In this document: in pieces, positions 23,356-31,202 of the stretch
How the letters are laid out: each line of letters begins with the position of its first letter
Numbering within the stretch: the stretch's first letter is position 1
Source of the DNA: an uncultured Prevotellaceae bacterium
GTDB taxonomy: Bacteria > Bacteroidota > Bacteroidia > Bacteroidales > Bacteroidaceae
Assembly: GCA_902781315.1 (NCBI GenBank)
Contig: CACZIT010000024.1
Span: 1 to 49,075, forward strand
DNA: 49,075 bases
Reading direction: 5' to 3'
Notes under the pieces: model-generated
Seen by the model: the letters and a program-made list of their open reading frames with translations, nothing else
Told to the model about the DNA's origin: nothing
Databases searched by the model: none
Position numbers and translations under genes: made by a program

Positions 23356-24552
23356 TTACTTGTAGAAGTTCTTTTCGAAGGCCGTGAACTCATCCTGCTT
23401 CAGGACGCAACGCTTCCACCAGGCTTTCAGGAAGCCGAGGCCGTAGCCCATGAGCTGGACGAAGGCGGCGGGCACACTGAGCAGGCCGACCTTCAGACTG
23501 CGGTTGCGAATGCTGGAATCGATGAAGATGATGAGAGCGTAGAGCAGCAGGGGCGACAGGGCCAGAGCGGCGACAACCAGTCCGATGTAGGTGACGACGA
23601 GTCCCATGTTGCAGCCGGGCCGACTGGCTGAGAGGAGCCCTATGAGGGCAAAGACGAGGGCCACAAGCGCAACGAGCGAGAGCAGCAGCACGCCGACCGT
23701 GAACACCATCGGAAGCATGTGGACGAGTTTCATCGTGCCGGGGTGACGCTTCTCGAGGTTGATGCGGGCGATGCCGGAGTTGAACACCTGGCGGAAGAAC
23801 TTGCGGAAGTCGGTGCGCCGCTTGTGCCACACCCACGCGTCGGGCAGCAGGGCGGTCTTGTAGCCGGCCTCGACGATGCGATAGGAGAAGTCGATGTCCT
23901 CGCCGAATCGCATCTTCGAGAAGCCGCCGAGTTGTTGGTAGACCTCGCGTCGTATGCCCATGTTGTAGGAACGGGGATAGAACTTGTCGAGTTTTGCCTT
24001 ACCGCCTCGGATGCCGCCCGTGGTGAAGAACGACGTCATGGAGTACGAGATGGCCTTCTGCACTGGCGTGAACGACGGGTGGGAGGCGTCGGGACCGCCG
24101 AAGGCGGAGAAAGACCCACCCCCATCCCCTCCCGAGGGGAGGGGGGCTTGATTAGCTTCAAAGTTGGCTTTGTCAGCAGAAAGAGATTTCAAACTCCCCT
24201 CCCCTCGGGAGGGGCTGGGGGTGGGTTGTTGGTGGCTGCGTGTCGCCTCCTCCACCGCCTTCAGATACCCCTCGGGCAACACCACGTCGCTGTCGAGCAC
24301 GATGAGCCACTCGCCCTGTGCGCGCTCGGCACCGTAGTTGCGGCTCTGGCCCGGGCCGCTGTTGGGCTTCATGAAATACTTCAGGTCGAGTTGGTCTTCG
24401 TATTTCCGGCAGACCTCCTCACAGGGCACTTGCGAGCCATCTTCGACGATGACGACTTCAAAATCCTTTACTTCCTGCCGGCAGAGGCTCTGCAGCAGTT
24501 CGTCCACTTCGTCGGGACGGTTATAGACGGGCACAATGATTGAGTATTTCAT
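23356..24552 (-). CDS. Membrane-anchored family 2 glycosyltransferase split by a repeat insert
   Basis: A 398-residue GT-A glycosyltransferase. The opening MKYSIIVPVYNRPDE, VVIVEDGS and the DxD-type motif DSD (87-89) are classical GT2. The acceptor half has FGEDIDFSYR and WVWHKRRTDFRKFFRQ. Several hydrophobic helices near the C-terminus anchor it in the inner membrane. Residues about 107-150 are encoded by a long inverted repeat (24114-24227): the family sequence appears to break at AVEEATRSH and to resume at FSAFGGPDASHPSFTP. The insert is in frame and lies near the active site, so activity may be kept or changed. It is the first gene of the run that continues with the serpin 5 bp later. The donor sugar is unknown. 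Confidence 0.88.
   Translation of the reverse strand: MKYSIIVPVYNRPDEVDELLQSLCRQEVKDFEVVIVEDGSQVPCEEVCRKYEDQLDLKYFMKPNSGPGQSRNYGAERAQGEWLIVLDSDVVLPEGYLKAVEEATRSHQQPTPSPSRGEGSLKSLSADKANFEANQAPLPSGGDGGGSFSAFGGPDASHPSFTPVQKAISYSMTSFFTTGGIRGGKAKLDKFYPRSYNMGIRREVYQQLGGFSKMRFGEDIDFSYRIVEAGYKTALLPDAWVWHKRRTDFRKFFRQVFNSGIARINLEKRHPGTMKLVHMLPMVFTVGVLLLSLVALVALVFALIGLLSASRPGCNMGLVVTYIGLVVAALALSPLLLYALIIFIDSSIRNRSLKVGLLSVPAAFVQLMGYGLGFLKAWWKRCVLKQDEFTAFEKNFYK
24114..24227. repeat. Long inverted repeat (BIME-like) inside the glycosyltransferase gene
   Basis: The left arm (24114-24145) reads ACCCACCCCCATCCCCTCCC then GAGGGGAGGGG. The right arm (24195-24227) is its reverse complement with only one or two mismatches. 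A 49-bp spacer lies between. Each arm can itself fold (CCCCTC/GAGGGG). It keeps the reading frame and adds about 45 residues. Confidence 0.85.
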
Positions 24553-24565
24553 GATGTCAGGGTTT

Positions 24566-24679
24566 AAAAAAAATGAAAACAGCCATGCGCTTGATGAGCA
24601 AATTCACTGAATTTGGTCGGCAAAATCAGTGAAATTGGTCAGCAAATTCAGTGAAATTGCATTTCAAGAGCATAGCTGT
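24566..24679 (-). terminator. Large-loop terminator of efp carrying a 22-bp array
   Basis: On the minus strand the 16-nt arm at 24664-24679 pairs with 24579-24594 (14 of 16 bases), followed by TTTTCATTTTTTTT (24566-24578). The loop of about 70 nt is the three-unit 22-bp array. It lies 90 bp after the efp stop and before the glycosyltransferase start. Confidence 0.55.
24598..24663. repeat. Three-unit array, exact 22-bp period, AAATTCACTGAATTT cores
   Basis: Units start at 24598, 24620 and 24642. Cores are AAATTCACTGAATTT (a perfect odd palindrome), AAAATCAGTGAAATT and AAATTCAGTGAAATT, joined by GGTCGGC or GGTCAGC. Same period and linker length class as the array at 6686. Confidence 0.75.
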
Positions 24680-24769
24680 CGTTAGAAAAAAGTATTGTTC
24701 TCCATGCTCGGGCGCACAGCGCCCAGGCACGGATGTGATTGCAGGGGAGCAGAGCCCGGGGAGGCTCTC

Positions 24770-25336
24770 TTACTCCTTCACGCGCTGCAGGTAGGAACCG
24801 TCGCGGGTGTCAACCAGCACGAGTTCGCCCTCGTCGATGAACAGGGGCACGCGAATCTCAACACCAGTCTCGAGCGTAGCGGGCTTCAGGGTGTTGGTGG
24901 CGGTGTCGCCCTTGATGCCGGGCTCAGAGTGAGTGACGCGCAGCGTGGTCTTCACGGGCATCTCGGCATAGAGGATGGTGTTGGTGTCGGCATCGCTGAC
25001 CACTTCCACCACGTCGCCTTCCTTCATGTAGTCGACGCCGGTGATGAGGTCCTTGGCAATGGGAATCTGGTCGTAGGTCTCCTGGTTCATGAAGATGTAG
25101 TCCTCGCCCTCCATGTAGAGGTACTGATAGGCACGACGCTCCACGCGCACGTCCTCGAGCGACTCGCCGATGTTGAAGCGCTTTTCGAGCACGCGGCCGC
25201 TGACGACGTCCTTCAGCGTGGTGCGCATGATGGTGTTACCCTTGCCCGGCTTCACGTGAAGGAAGTCGATGCAGAAATACAGCTTGCCGTCCATGCGGAT
25301 GCAAGTACCTTTCTTGATGTCTTGTGATTTGATCAT
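24770..25336 (-). CDS. efp: Elongation factor P
   Basis: The 188-residue translation factor that relieves ribosome stalling at polyproline. The start at 25336 (MIKSQDIKKGTCIRMDGKLY) gives the exact family length; the frame is open further upstream but without family residues. The three domains are all present: the KOW-like N-terminal domain with the loop lysine in HVKPGKGNT, the middle domain (MNQETYDQI) and the C-terminal OB domain with PGIKGDTATNTLKPATLETG and VRVEHRA-like boundaries. A minus-strand -7 box TAACTTTG lies at 25397-25404. It is divergent from rpmH. Confidence 0.97.
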   Translation of the reverse strand: MIKSQDIKKGTCIRMDGKLYFCIDFLHVKPGKGNTIMRTTLKDVVSGRVLEKRFNIGESLEDVRVERRAYQYLYMEGEDYIFMNQETYDQIPIAKDLITGVDYMKEGDVVEVVSDADTNTILYAEMPVKTTLRVTHSEPGIKGDTATNTLKPATLETGVEIRVPLFIDEGELVLVDTRDGSYLQRVKE

Positions 25337-25455
25337 TGTTTTGTTATTGATATAATTATGATATAGAAATTTCGCTTCAGAGGCCGAAATGCGGTGCAAA
25401 GTTACAAATAAAATATAAAAAATCACAGTTTTTTCGATTAAAATTCTCATAATTC

Positions 25456-25486
25456 TTTGTTATTTCGAAAATTATGTGTACTTTTG
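25456..25486 (+). promoter_or_regulatory. Promoter of rpmH
   Basis: TTTG (25456-25459), 19 bp, TACTTTTG (25479-25486): a textbook Bacteroidetes promoter 58 bp before the rpmH start. Confidence 0.75.
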
Positions 25487-25543
25487 CACCCCAAAGTTAC
25501 GATTACGTAAGAAATAACAACAAAATAAAACGATAATAGAACA

Positions 25544-25699
25544 ATGAAAAGAACATTTCAGCCCCACAACCGTCGCCGCGTGAACAAGCATGGTTTCCGC
25601 GAGCGCATGGCAACGAAGAATGGTCGTCGCGTGCTGGCTTCTCGCCGCGCCAAAGGCCGCAAGAAGTTGACCGTATCTGACGAGAACCACGGAAAATAA
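25544..25699 (+). CDS. rpmH: 50S ribosomal protein L34
   Basis: A 51-residue basic protein, [20 protein letters not shown] at the start and ending SDENHGK. It matches L34: the MKRTFQP opening, the NRRR and HGFRERM blocks, and the [12 protein letters not shown] tail. Part of the large ribosomal subunit. It has its own promoter (25456-25486) and terminator (25725-25768), so it is monocistronic here; the rnpA gene that commonly follows L34 in other phyla is absent. Confidence 0.97.
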   Translation: MKRTFQPHNRRRVNKHGFRERMATKNGRRVLASRRAKGRKKLTVSDENHGK

Positions 25700-25724
25700 A
25701 ATTCCGTTCAAGCAAGCATGACGA

Positions 25725-25768
25725 CAAAAGGCAGCATGGGTAGCGATACCTTTGCTGCCTTTTGTTTG
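25725..25768 (+). terminator. Terminator of rpmH
   Basis: CAAAAGGCAGC (25725-25735) pairs perfectly with GCTGCCTTTTG (25754-25764), with a T-rich end. Confidence 0.8.
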
Positions 25769-25796
25769 CACAGAAACGCAAAAAGTGCGCAATTAT

Positions 25797-25828
25797 TTTG
25801 GTATTGCGCGCGGTTTTCATTATCTTTG
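25797..25828 (+). promoter_or_regulatory. Promoter of the PASTA-rluD-ddl operon
   Basis: TTTG (25797-25800), 20 bp, TATCTTTG (25821-25828), 24 bp before the PASTA gene start. This placement favours the ATG at 25853 over upstream in-frame codons. Confidence 0.75.
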
Positions 25829-25852
25829 CACCATAAAACTAAGAATGAATCA

Positions 25853-26539
25853 ATGAAGACATCGGAGTTTTTCGGAAAATTCAAAAGCGGCTACCTGTGG
25901 GGCAACCTGCTGGCCATGGCGCTGCTGGTGGCGCTGCTGGTGTTCGGCGTGGGGTATGCGCTCGACGTCTACACCCACCACGGCGAGAGCCTGACGGTGC
26001 CCAGCGTGAAGCACAAGAAGTATAAGGATGCCGAGCGCATCCTGGACGACCTGGGCCTCATCGTGATGGTGGGTGACACGGGCTACGTGAAGACGCTGCC
26101 CCCCGACGTGGTGCTGGAACAATCGATAGAACCCGGCGAGCACGTGAAGTCGGGCCGCATCATCTACCTGACGGTGAACGCGCTGACAACGCCCACCATC
26201 ACGCTGCCCGACATCATCGACAACAGTTCGTTGCGCGAAGCAATGGCAAAACTCTCGGCAATGGGCTTCAAGCTGGCCATGCCGCAGTTCGTGTCGGGCG
26301 AGCGCGACTGGGTCTACGGTGTGCTGGTGAACGGCAAGCACGTGGCCACGGGCGACAAGATTTCGGTGGAGGACTCGCTGGTCATTCAGGTAGGCAACGG
26401 CCTGCGCGACATTAGCGACTCGGTGAACTACATCGACCCGATCTATCCTGAGGAAGAAGAGGAAGACGAGATTGACGAATTTGAGGCCGTAGGGGCAGAG
26501 AAGACCAACGAGCCGACGACGACTAACGCTACAGAATAA
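25853..26539 (+). CDS. PASTA domain membrane protein
   Basis: A 228-residue protein: a short cytoplasmic N-terminus, one membrane helix (about 17-40, LLAMALLVALLVFGVGYAL), then two to three PASTA repeats outside the membrane (LTVPSVKHKKYKDAERIL from about 46; ITLPDIIDNSSLREAMAKL from about 120), and a very acidic tail (EEEEEDEIDEFE). PASTA domains bind muropeptides or beta-lactam-like ligands; unlike Firmicutes there is no kinase domain. It is the first gene of an operon with rluD (11 bp gap) and ddl, an order I know from many Bacteroidales, which suggests a cell-wall-linked role. Confidence 0.88.
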   Translation: MKTSEFFGKFKSGYLWGNLLAMALLVALLVFGVGYALDVYTHHGESLTVPSVKHKKYKDAERILDDLGLIVMVGDTGYVKTLPPDVVLEQSIEPGEHVKSGRIIYLTVNALTTPTITLPDIIDNSSLREAMAKLSAMGFKLAMPQFVSGERDWVYGVLVNGKHVATGDKISVEDSLVIQVGNGLRDISDSVNYIDPIYPEEEEEDEIDEFEAVGAEKTNEPTTTNATE

Positions 26540-26550
26540 GACCACACATC

Positions 26551-27645
26551 ATGAACGAAGAATACAGGGACGAACTGGAACTGGCCGCCGAGGAACTGGA
26601 GGATGCTGCCGGGGATGCTGAGTCGGATGGGCTCTACGAGCACTTCCGCTTTGTGGCCGACCCGGGACAGGCTCCGCTGCGCGTCGACAAGTTCATGCAG
26701 GAGAAGATGCAGCACTCGTCGCGCAACCGCATCCAAAAGGCTGCCGACGCAGGCTTCATCCACGTGAACGACAGCCCCGTGAAGAGCAACTACAAGGTGC
26801 GTCCGGGCGACGTGGTGACGCTGATGCTCGACCGCCCGCGCCACGACTCCACCATCGAGGCCGAGGACATACCGCTGGAGATTGTCTACGAGGACAGCGA
26901 CCTGATGGTCATCAACAAGCCGGCCGGCATGGTGGTACACCCCGGAGCAGGCAACTTCCACGGTACGCTCATCAATGCCATTGCCTGGCACCTGAAGGAC
27001 GACCCGCGCTTCGACGCCAACGACCCGGAGGTGGGACTGGTGCACCGCATCGACAAGGACACCAGCGGTCTGCTCGTCGTGGCCAAGACGCCCGAGGCAA
27101 AGTCGAAACTGGGCCTGCAGTTCTTCAACCACGACACCCATCGGTCGTATCTGGCCCTGGTGTGGTGTAACTTCACCGAAGACGAGGGCCGCATAGAGGG
27201 CAACATCGGGCGCGACCCGAAGGATCGCCTGCGCATGATGGTATTCCCGCCCGACTCGGAGATAGGCAAGCCTGCCGTGACCCACTGGCGCGTGGTGGAG
27301 CGCTTCGGCTACACGACGCTGGTGGAATGCCGGTTGGAGACGGGCCGCACGCACCAGATTCGTGCCCACATGCGCCACATCGGCCACCCGCTGTTCTGCG
27401 ACGAGCGCTACGGCGGCACCGAAATACTGCGCGGCCAGCGCAGCAGCACCTACAAGGCGTTCATCCAGAACTGCTTCAACATCTGCCCCAGACAGGTGCT
27501 GCACGCACAGACACTGGGTTTCCGCCACCCCTCCACGGGCGAGCAGATGGACTTTACCTCGCCGCTGCCACAAGACATGCAGCAACTCATCGAGAAGTGG
27601 CGCGCCTATATCCACGGCACCACTGCCGACACTTTTGCAGAATAA
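26551..27645 (+). CDS. rluD: RluD-type 23S rRNA pseudouridine synthase
   Basis: A 364-residue RluA-family enzyme. An acidic N-terminal extension (1-40) precedes an S4 RNA-binding domain (about 45-105, RVDKFMQEKMQHSSRNRIQK). The catalytic domain carries VINKPAGMVVHPGAGN and the signature GLVHRIDKDTSGLLVVAKT with the nucleophilic Asp, then ETGRTHQIRAHM and GHPLFCDERYGG. Expected to modify helix 69 of 23S rRNA (family knowledge). It sits 11 bp after the PASTA gene and 19 bp before ddl. Confidence 0.95.
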   Translation: MNEEYRDELELAAEELEDAAGDAESDGLYEHFRFVADPGQAPLRVDKFMQEKMQHSSRNRIQKAADAGFIHVNDSPVKSNYKVRPGDVVTLMLDRPRHDSTIEAEDIPLEIVYEDSDLMVINKPAGMVVHPGAGNFHGTLINAIAWHLKDDPRFDANDPEVGLVHRIDKDTSGLLVVAKTPEAKSKLGLQFFNHDTHRSYLALVWCNFTEDEGRIEGNIGRDPKDRLRMMVFPPDSEIGKPAVTHWRVVERFGYTTLVECRLETGRTHQIRAHMRHIGHPLFCDERYGGTEILRGQRSSTYKAFIQNCFNICPRQVLHAQTLGFRHPSTGEQMDFTSPLPQDMQQLIEKWRAYIHGTTADTFAE

Positions 27646-27664
27646 TCAATAACATCATATCACT

Positions 27665-28666
27665 ATGAACACAACGAAAAGAACCATTGCCATCGTCTGC
27701 GGTGGCGACTCCTCCGAGCACGACGTATCGCTGCGCTCGGCACAAGGACTCTATTCCTTCTTCGACCACGACCGCTACAACATTTTCATTGTCGACATCA
27801 AGGGGCTCGACTGGCACGTGAACCTGCCCGACGGCACCACGGAGAAGATTGACAAGAACGATTTTTCCTTTAAATACGACGGCAAGACCGTATGGTTCGA
27901 CTATGCCTACATCACCATTCACGGCACGCCGGGCGAGAACGGCATCATGCAGGGCTACTTCGACCTGCTGCATATGCCCTACTCCACCAGTTCGGTGCTC
28001 GTGGAGGCGCTGACGTTCGACAAGTTCGCACTGAACAACTACATGCGGGCTTTCGGCGTGAATGTCGCCGATAGCATCCTCCTGCACCGCGGCGAGGAAA
28101 ACAAGTACACGGAGGAAGAGATAGAGGCCCGTCTGGGCATGCCCTGCTTCGTGAAGCCCACGGCCGACGGCTCGAGCTTCGGCGTGTCGAAGGTGAAGAA
28201 AGCCGACCAACTGGCTCCCGCCCTGCGCAATGCCTTCATGGAGTGCGAACAGGTGATGATAGAGCGCTTCATGGATGGCACCGAGGTCACCGTGGGCTGC
28301 TACAAGACGAAGGAGAAGACAGTGGTATTCCCCGTCACAGAGGTGGTCACCACCAACGAGTTCTTCGACTACGACGCGAAGTACAACGGCCAGGTGCAGG
28401 AAATCACGCCTGCCCGCATCTCGCCCGAACTCACCGCAGCCCTGCAGGCCGAAACCTCACGCATCTACGACATCCTGCACTGCAACGGCATCATCCGCGT
28501 CGACTACATCGTCACGAAGAATGCCGACGGCACCGACCGCATCAACATGCTTGAAGTCAACACCACCCCCGGCATGACCGCCACCAGCTTCATCCCCCAG
28601 CAGGTGCGCGCCGCCGGCCTCGACATCAAGGAAGTCCTGACCGAGATTGTGGAGAACCAATTTTAG
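27665..28666 (+). CDS. ddl: D-alanine--D-alanine ligase
   Basis: A 333-residue ATP-grasp ligase making the D-Ala-D-Ala dipeptide of peptidoglycan. Visible motifs: the N-terminal IVCGGDSSEHDVSLRSA, HGTPGENGIMQGYFDLL, FVKPTADGSSFGVSKV (ATP-binding), FMDGTEVTVGCY and the C-terminal EVNTTPGMTATSFIPQQ. Length and all blocks are complete. Third gene of the PASTA operon; what follows is an inserted cassette with a four-helix-bundle gene. Confidence 0.96.
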   Translation: MNTTKRTIAIVCGGDSSEHDVSLRSAQGLYSFFDHDRYNIFIVDIKGLDWHVNLPDGTTEKIDKNDFSFKYDGKTVWFDYAYITIHGTPGENGIMQGYFDLLHMPYSTSSVLVEALTFDKFALNNYMRAFGVNVADSILLHRGEENKYTEEEIEARLGMPCFVKPTADGSSFGVSKVKKADQLAPALRNAFMECEQVMIERFMDGTEVTVGCYKTKEKTVVFPVTEVVTTNEFFDYDAKYNGQVQEITPARISPELTAALQAETSRIYDILHCNGIIRVDYIVTKNADGTDRINMLEVNTTPGMTATSFIPQQVRAAGLDIKEVLTEIVENQF

Positions 28667-28685
28667 TTTAGAGCGAAGAGTGAGT

Positions 28686-29109
28686 AGTGAATAGTTTATG
28701 ATTAGCTTTGACAAAATATGGTACTGAAAAGGAAAGAAAGCCCATTAAGAATAAAATCTGAAGCTTATTCCATCAGAATTTCTAATCTTTATCACTTCTT
28801 GCTTGACACAAAGAATGAAAAAATTGTTGCCAATCAAATCTATCGTAGCGGAACCAGCATTGGTGCAAACATAGCCGAGGGGCAGTTTGCTCAAAGTGAA
28901 GCCGATATGATCAACAAGTTTTCTATAGCCCTGAAAGAAGCAGGTGAGACGGAGTATTGGCTGAACAACCTTTTCAAGAGAGGGCTTATAGAGGAAAAAG
29001 GCTATATTTCTATGCTCAATGACAATACTGAACTGATTAAAATGTTGGTAACTTCTATCAAGACTCTGAAAGGGAAACAATCGTAAAAGCTAATCATAAA
29101 CTATTCACT
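28686..29109 (+). mobile_element. IVS-like cassette: four-helix-bundle gene within a perfect 24-bp inverted repeat
   Basis: The 24-bp left arm (28686-28709, ending TTTATGATTAGCTTT) is the exact reverse complement of the right arm (29086-29109, starting AAAGCTAATCATAAAC). Between them lies one complete gene of the 23S rRNA intervening-sequence protein family. A direct copy ATAAACTATTCACT recurs at 29117-29130, next to the acyltransferase start. The cassette interrupts the ddl/acyltransferase operon without damaging either gene. As RNA the arms would make a long stem closing the insert, as in 23S rRNA IVS elements. Confidence 0.75.
28718..29086 (+). CDS. Four-helix-bundle protein, 23S rRNA IVS family
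   Basis: A 122-residue all-alpha protein of the four helix bundle (23S rRNA intervening sequence) family. The family hallmark is VANQIYRSGTSIGANIAEGQ (about 40-59), with a helix-rich flank SEADMINKFSIALKEAGETE and a Lys-rich end. These proteins are found inside rRNA intervening sequences and, as Avd, beside diversity-generating retroelements; the standalone function is unknown. There is no reverse transcriptase in the window. Base composition is clearly more AT-rich than ddl and the acyltransferase on both sides, in keeping with insertion. Its stop codon overlaps the right inverted-repeat arm. Confidence 0.9.
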   Translation: MVLKRKESPLRIKSEAYSIRISNLYHFLLDTKNEKIVANQIYRSGTSIGANIAEGQFAQSEADMINKFSIALKEAGETEYWLNNLFKRGLIEEKGYISMLNDNTELIKMLVTSIKTLKGKQS

Positions 29110-29130
29110 TTTCACTATAAACTATTCACT

Positions 29131-30336
29131 ATGTTTGATGAAATCCGTCCCTATGAGGCCAGTGAGATGCGACAAGCCTTCGAGGAGTTGCTCGACGACC
29201 GACAGTTCAACCTTGTTTTGAAAGGGTTTGCGCCATGGTTGCCGAAGGCGGTGCGCAAGGGAGTGTTGCGACTGGCTTTCACGGGTGTGAAGACACCGCT
29301 CGACTTCCAACTGCGGTTTATGAAGCCCGTGGTGAAGTACATTATGCGCAAGCATACTGACGGCTGCCGGTTCGACGACGCTGCACTGAAAGGCTTCGAC
29401 TCGAAGACACTGCAAGACAAAAGCAAGGAAGCGCAGGTGGTCGACGCCGACTCCTCGCCCCGCTACACCTTCGTGAGCAACCACCGCGACATTGTGCTCG
29501 ACTCGGCACTGCTCGACGTGATGCTCATCGAGAACGGCTACCCCACAACGGTGGAGATAGGCATCGGCGACAACCTGCTCATCTATCCTTGGATCAAGCG
29601 GCTCGTGCGCATGAACAAGGCGTTCACCGTGCGCCGCTCGCTCACACCAAGGGCCATGCTGGAGTCCAGCCAGCTGATGAGCAGCTACATCCATTACGCC
29701 GTGAACACGAAGCGCGAGAACATCTGGATAGCCCAGCGCGAGGGACGCGCCAAGGACAGCAACGACCGCACCCAGGACGCCGTGCTGAAGATGCTGGCCA
29801 TGGGCGGTGAGGGAGCGCCTGCCGACCGACTGCGCGACCTGAACATCGTGCCGCTCACCATCAGCTACGAATACGACCCCTGCGACTACCTGAAGGCGCA
29901 GGAGTTCCAGCAGAAGCGCGACAACCCCGCCTTCAAGAAGAGCCGCCAGGACGACCTCGACAACATGAAGACGGGCATCTTCGGCTACAAGGGTCGCGTG
30001 GTCTATCGTTGCGCCGCCCCCATCAACACGTGGATAGACGAACTTGCCGCGCTGCCCAAGACCGAGTTCTACACGGCCCTCAGCACGCGCATCGATCTGG
30101 AGTTGCACCGCAACTACGAACTCTATCCCTGCAACTACATCGCCCTCGACATGCTCAACGGCAACCGCGAACAGGCCAGCCACTACTCTGAGGCCGACGT
30201 GGCCGAGTTCGAACAGTATCTCGCTGCCCAGCTGGCTAAGGTCAGCCTGCCCGAGAAGGACGACGACTTCCTCACCGAGCGCATGCTGACCATGTACGCC
30301 AATCCGCTGCGCAACTATCTGGAAGCAACAAAGTGA
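29131..30336 (+). CDS. PlsC-like 1-acylglycerol-3-phosphate acyltransferase family protein
   Basis: A 401-residue acyltransferase-fold protein. The catalytic block is FVSNHRDIVLDSALL (about 111-125), a His/Asp motif variant of the PlsC family, followed by the glycerophosphate-binding-like IAQREGRAKDSND (about 202-214). The N-terminal 90 residues and C-terminal 150 are typical of a long Bacteroidetes subgroup often found near ddl. It likely acylates lysophosphatidic acid or a related lipid on the inner membrane; the exact acceptor is unknown. No signal peptide. The start lies directly after the repeat copy at 29117-29130. Confidence 0.82.
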   Translation: MFDEIRPYEASEMRQAFEELLDDRQFNLVLKGFAPWLPKAVRKGVLRLAFTGVKTPLDFQLRFMKPVVKYIMRKHTDGCRFDDAALKGFDSKTLQDKSKEAQVVDADSSPRYTFVSNHRDIVLDSALLDVMLIENGYPTTVEIGIGDNLLIYPWIKRLVRMNKAFTVRRSLTPRAMLESSQLMSSYIHYAVNTKRENIWIAQREGRAKDSNDRTQDAVLKMLAMGGEGAPADRLRDLNIVPLTISYEYDPCDYLKAQEFQQKRDNPAFKKSRQDDLDNMKTGIFGYKGRVVYRCAAPINTWIDELAALPKTEFYTALSTRIDLELHRNYELYPCNYIALDMLNGNREQASHYSEADVAEFEQYLAAQLAKVSLPEKDDDFLTERMLTMYANPLRNYLEATK

Positions 30337-30360
30337 ACAAAGTAACGCCATTCCGACATC

Positions 30361-31083
30361 ATGAGCATCTTCAAAAAATCACTCACCTCTTTCCTATTAC
30401 CTCTTACCTATTACCTATTACCTATTACCTTCCTCACCGCCTGCACCTCGGAGAGCTACGAAACGGGCGACGGCAAATACAGCTATCTGCGGGCCGACTT
30501 CGGCGAGATACATACCGCGAAGCCTCAACAGGTGGACTACGCCGTCAACGACGAAGGACGCCGCATCAGTTTCGAGACCGCTCCCACAGTGAAGTGGGCC
30601 GAGAAGGGCGACACGCTCTACCGCGCCTTGCTCTACTACAACGACCTGCCCGACAAGGCAGCCCGAAGCATCAGCCTGCAGCCCGTCTACGTGCTCGCAC
30701 CAAAGGCGGCCGCCGACGTGAAAGACCCGCGCCACGACCCCGTGACCTTCGAGAGTGCCTGGCTCAGCACCTGCCAGCGCACCGACCTGGCCATTGCTGT
30801 CGACTCGCTGTCGCGCGAGGCCGTTACCCACTACCTGAACATTGCCTTCCTCGTGAAGACCGGACAGCCCGATGACGAAAAGGCACGACAGACCATCGGC
30901 ATGATGAGCGAGCAGACCGACGACGGTAAGCTGCGACTCACCCTGCTCCACGATCAGGGCGCCATTCCTCAATACTACAGCACCCGTATCTACGTCAGCA
31001 TCCCGCTCTCCGACAGCCAGTTGCAACGCGGTATCAGCCTTTGCATCAACACCTACGACGGAGAGCTCATCCGAACTTTTTAA
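30361..31083 (+). CDS. NigD-like lipoprotein
   Basis: A 240-residue exported lipoprotein with the lipobox FLTAC (Cys28). The body has two beta-rich parts and blocks such as DPVTFESAWLSTCQRTDL and YLNIAFLVKTG that fit the NigD-like family of Bacteroidales; function unknown. Residues 13-24 of its signal peptide are encoded by five copies of the heptamer TTACCTA (30397-30431). Because seven is not a multiple of three, a copy change would shift the frame after it. It is the last gene of the operon, 24 bp after the acyltransferase. Confidence 0.65.
   Translation: MSIFKKSLTSFLLPLTYYLLPITFLTACTSESYETGDGKYSYLRADFGEIHTAKPQQVDYAVNDEGRRISFETAPTVKWAEKGDTLYRALLYYNDLPDKAARSISLQPVYVLAPKAAADVKDPRHDPVTFESAWLSTCQRTDLAIAVDSLSREAVTHYLNIAFLVKTGQPDDEKARQTIGMMSEQTDDGKLRLTLLHDQGAIPQYYSTRIYVSIPLSDSQLQRGISLCINTYDGELIRTF
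30397..30431 (+). repeat. Heptamer TTACCTA x5 in a signal-peptide coding region
   Basis: Copies start at 30397, 30404, 30411, 30418 and 30425 (the first with C, the last with T at position 7). In every frame it encodes mainly Leu, Pro, Ile, Thr and Tyr, so hydrophobicity is kept but a copy change alters the downstream frame. Confidence 0.8.
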
Positions 31084-31202
31084 GTTCTTTTAACCTTGAC
31101 ATTCTACCTTTCCAGTTGTAATAAAGGTAGCATGACCATCGAGACCTTCGAACAAGACTGAGAATATGAACAGGAGAACCATCAGAAGCCTGTAATAGAT
31201 AC

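Noticed and set aside
28718-29086. Avd accessory protein of a diversity-generating retroelement
   Set aside because: No reverse transcriptase or template/variable repeat pair was seen in the window; the flanking inverted repeat fits an IVS-like cassette better.
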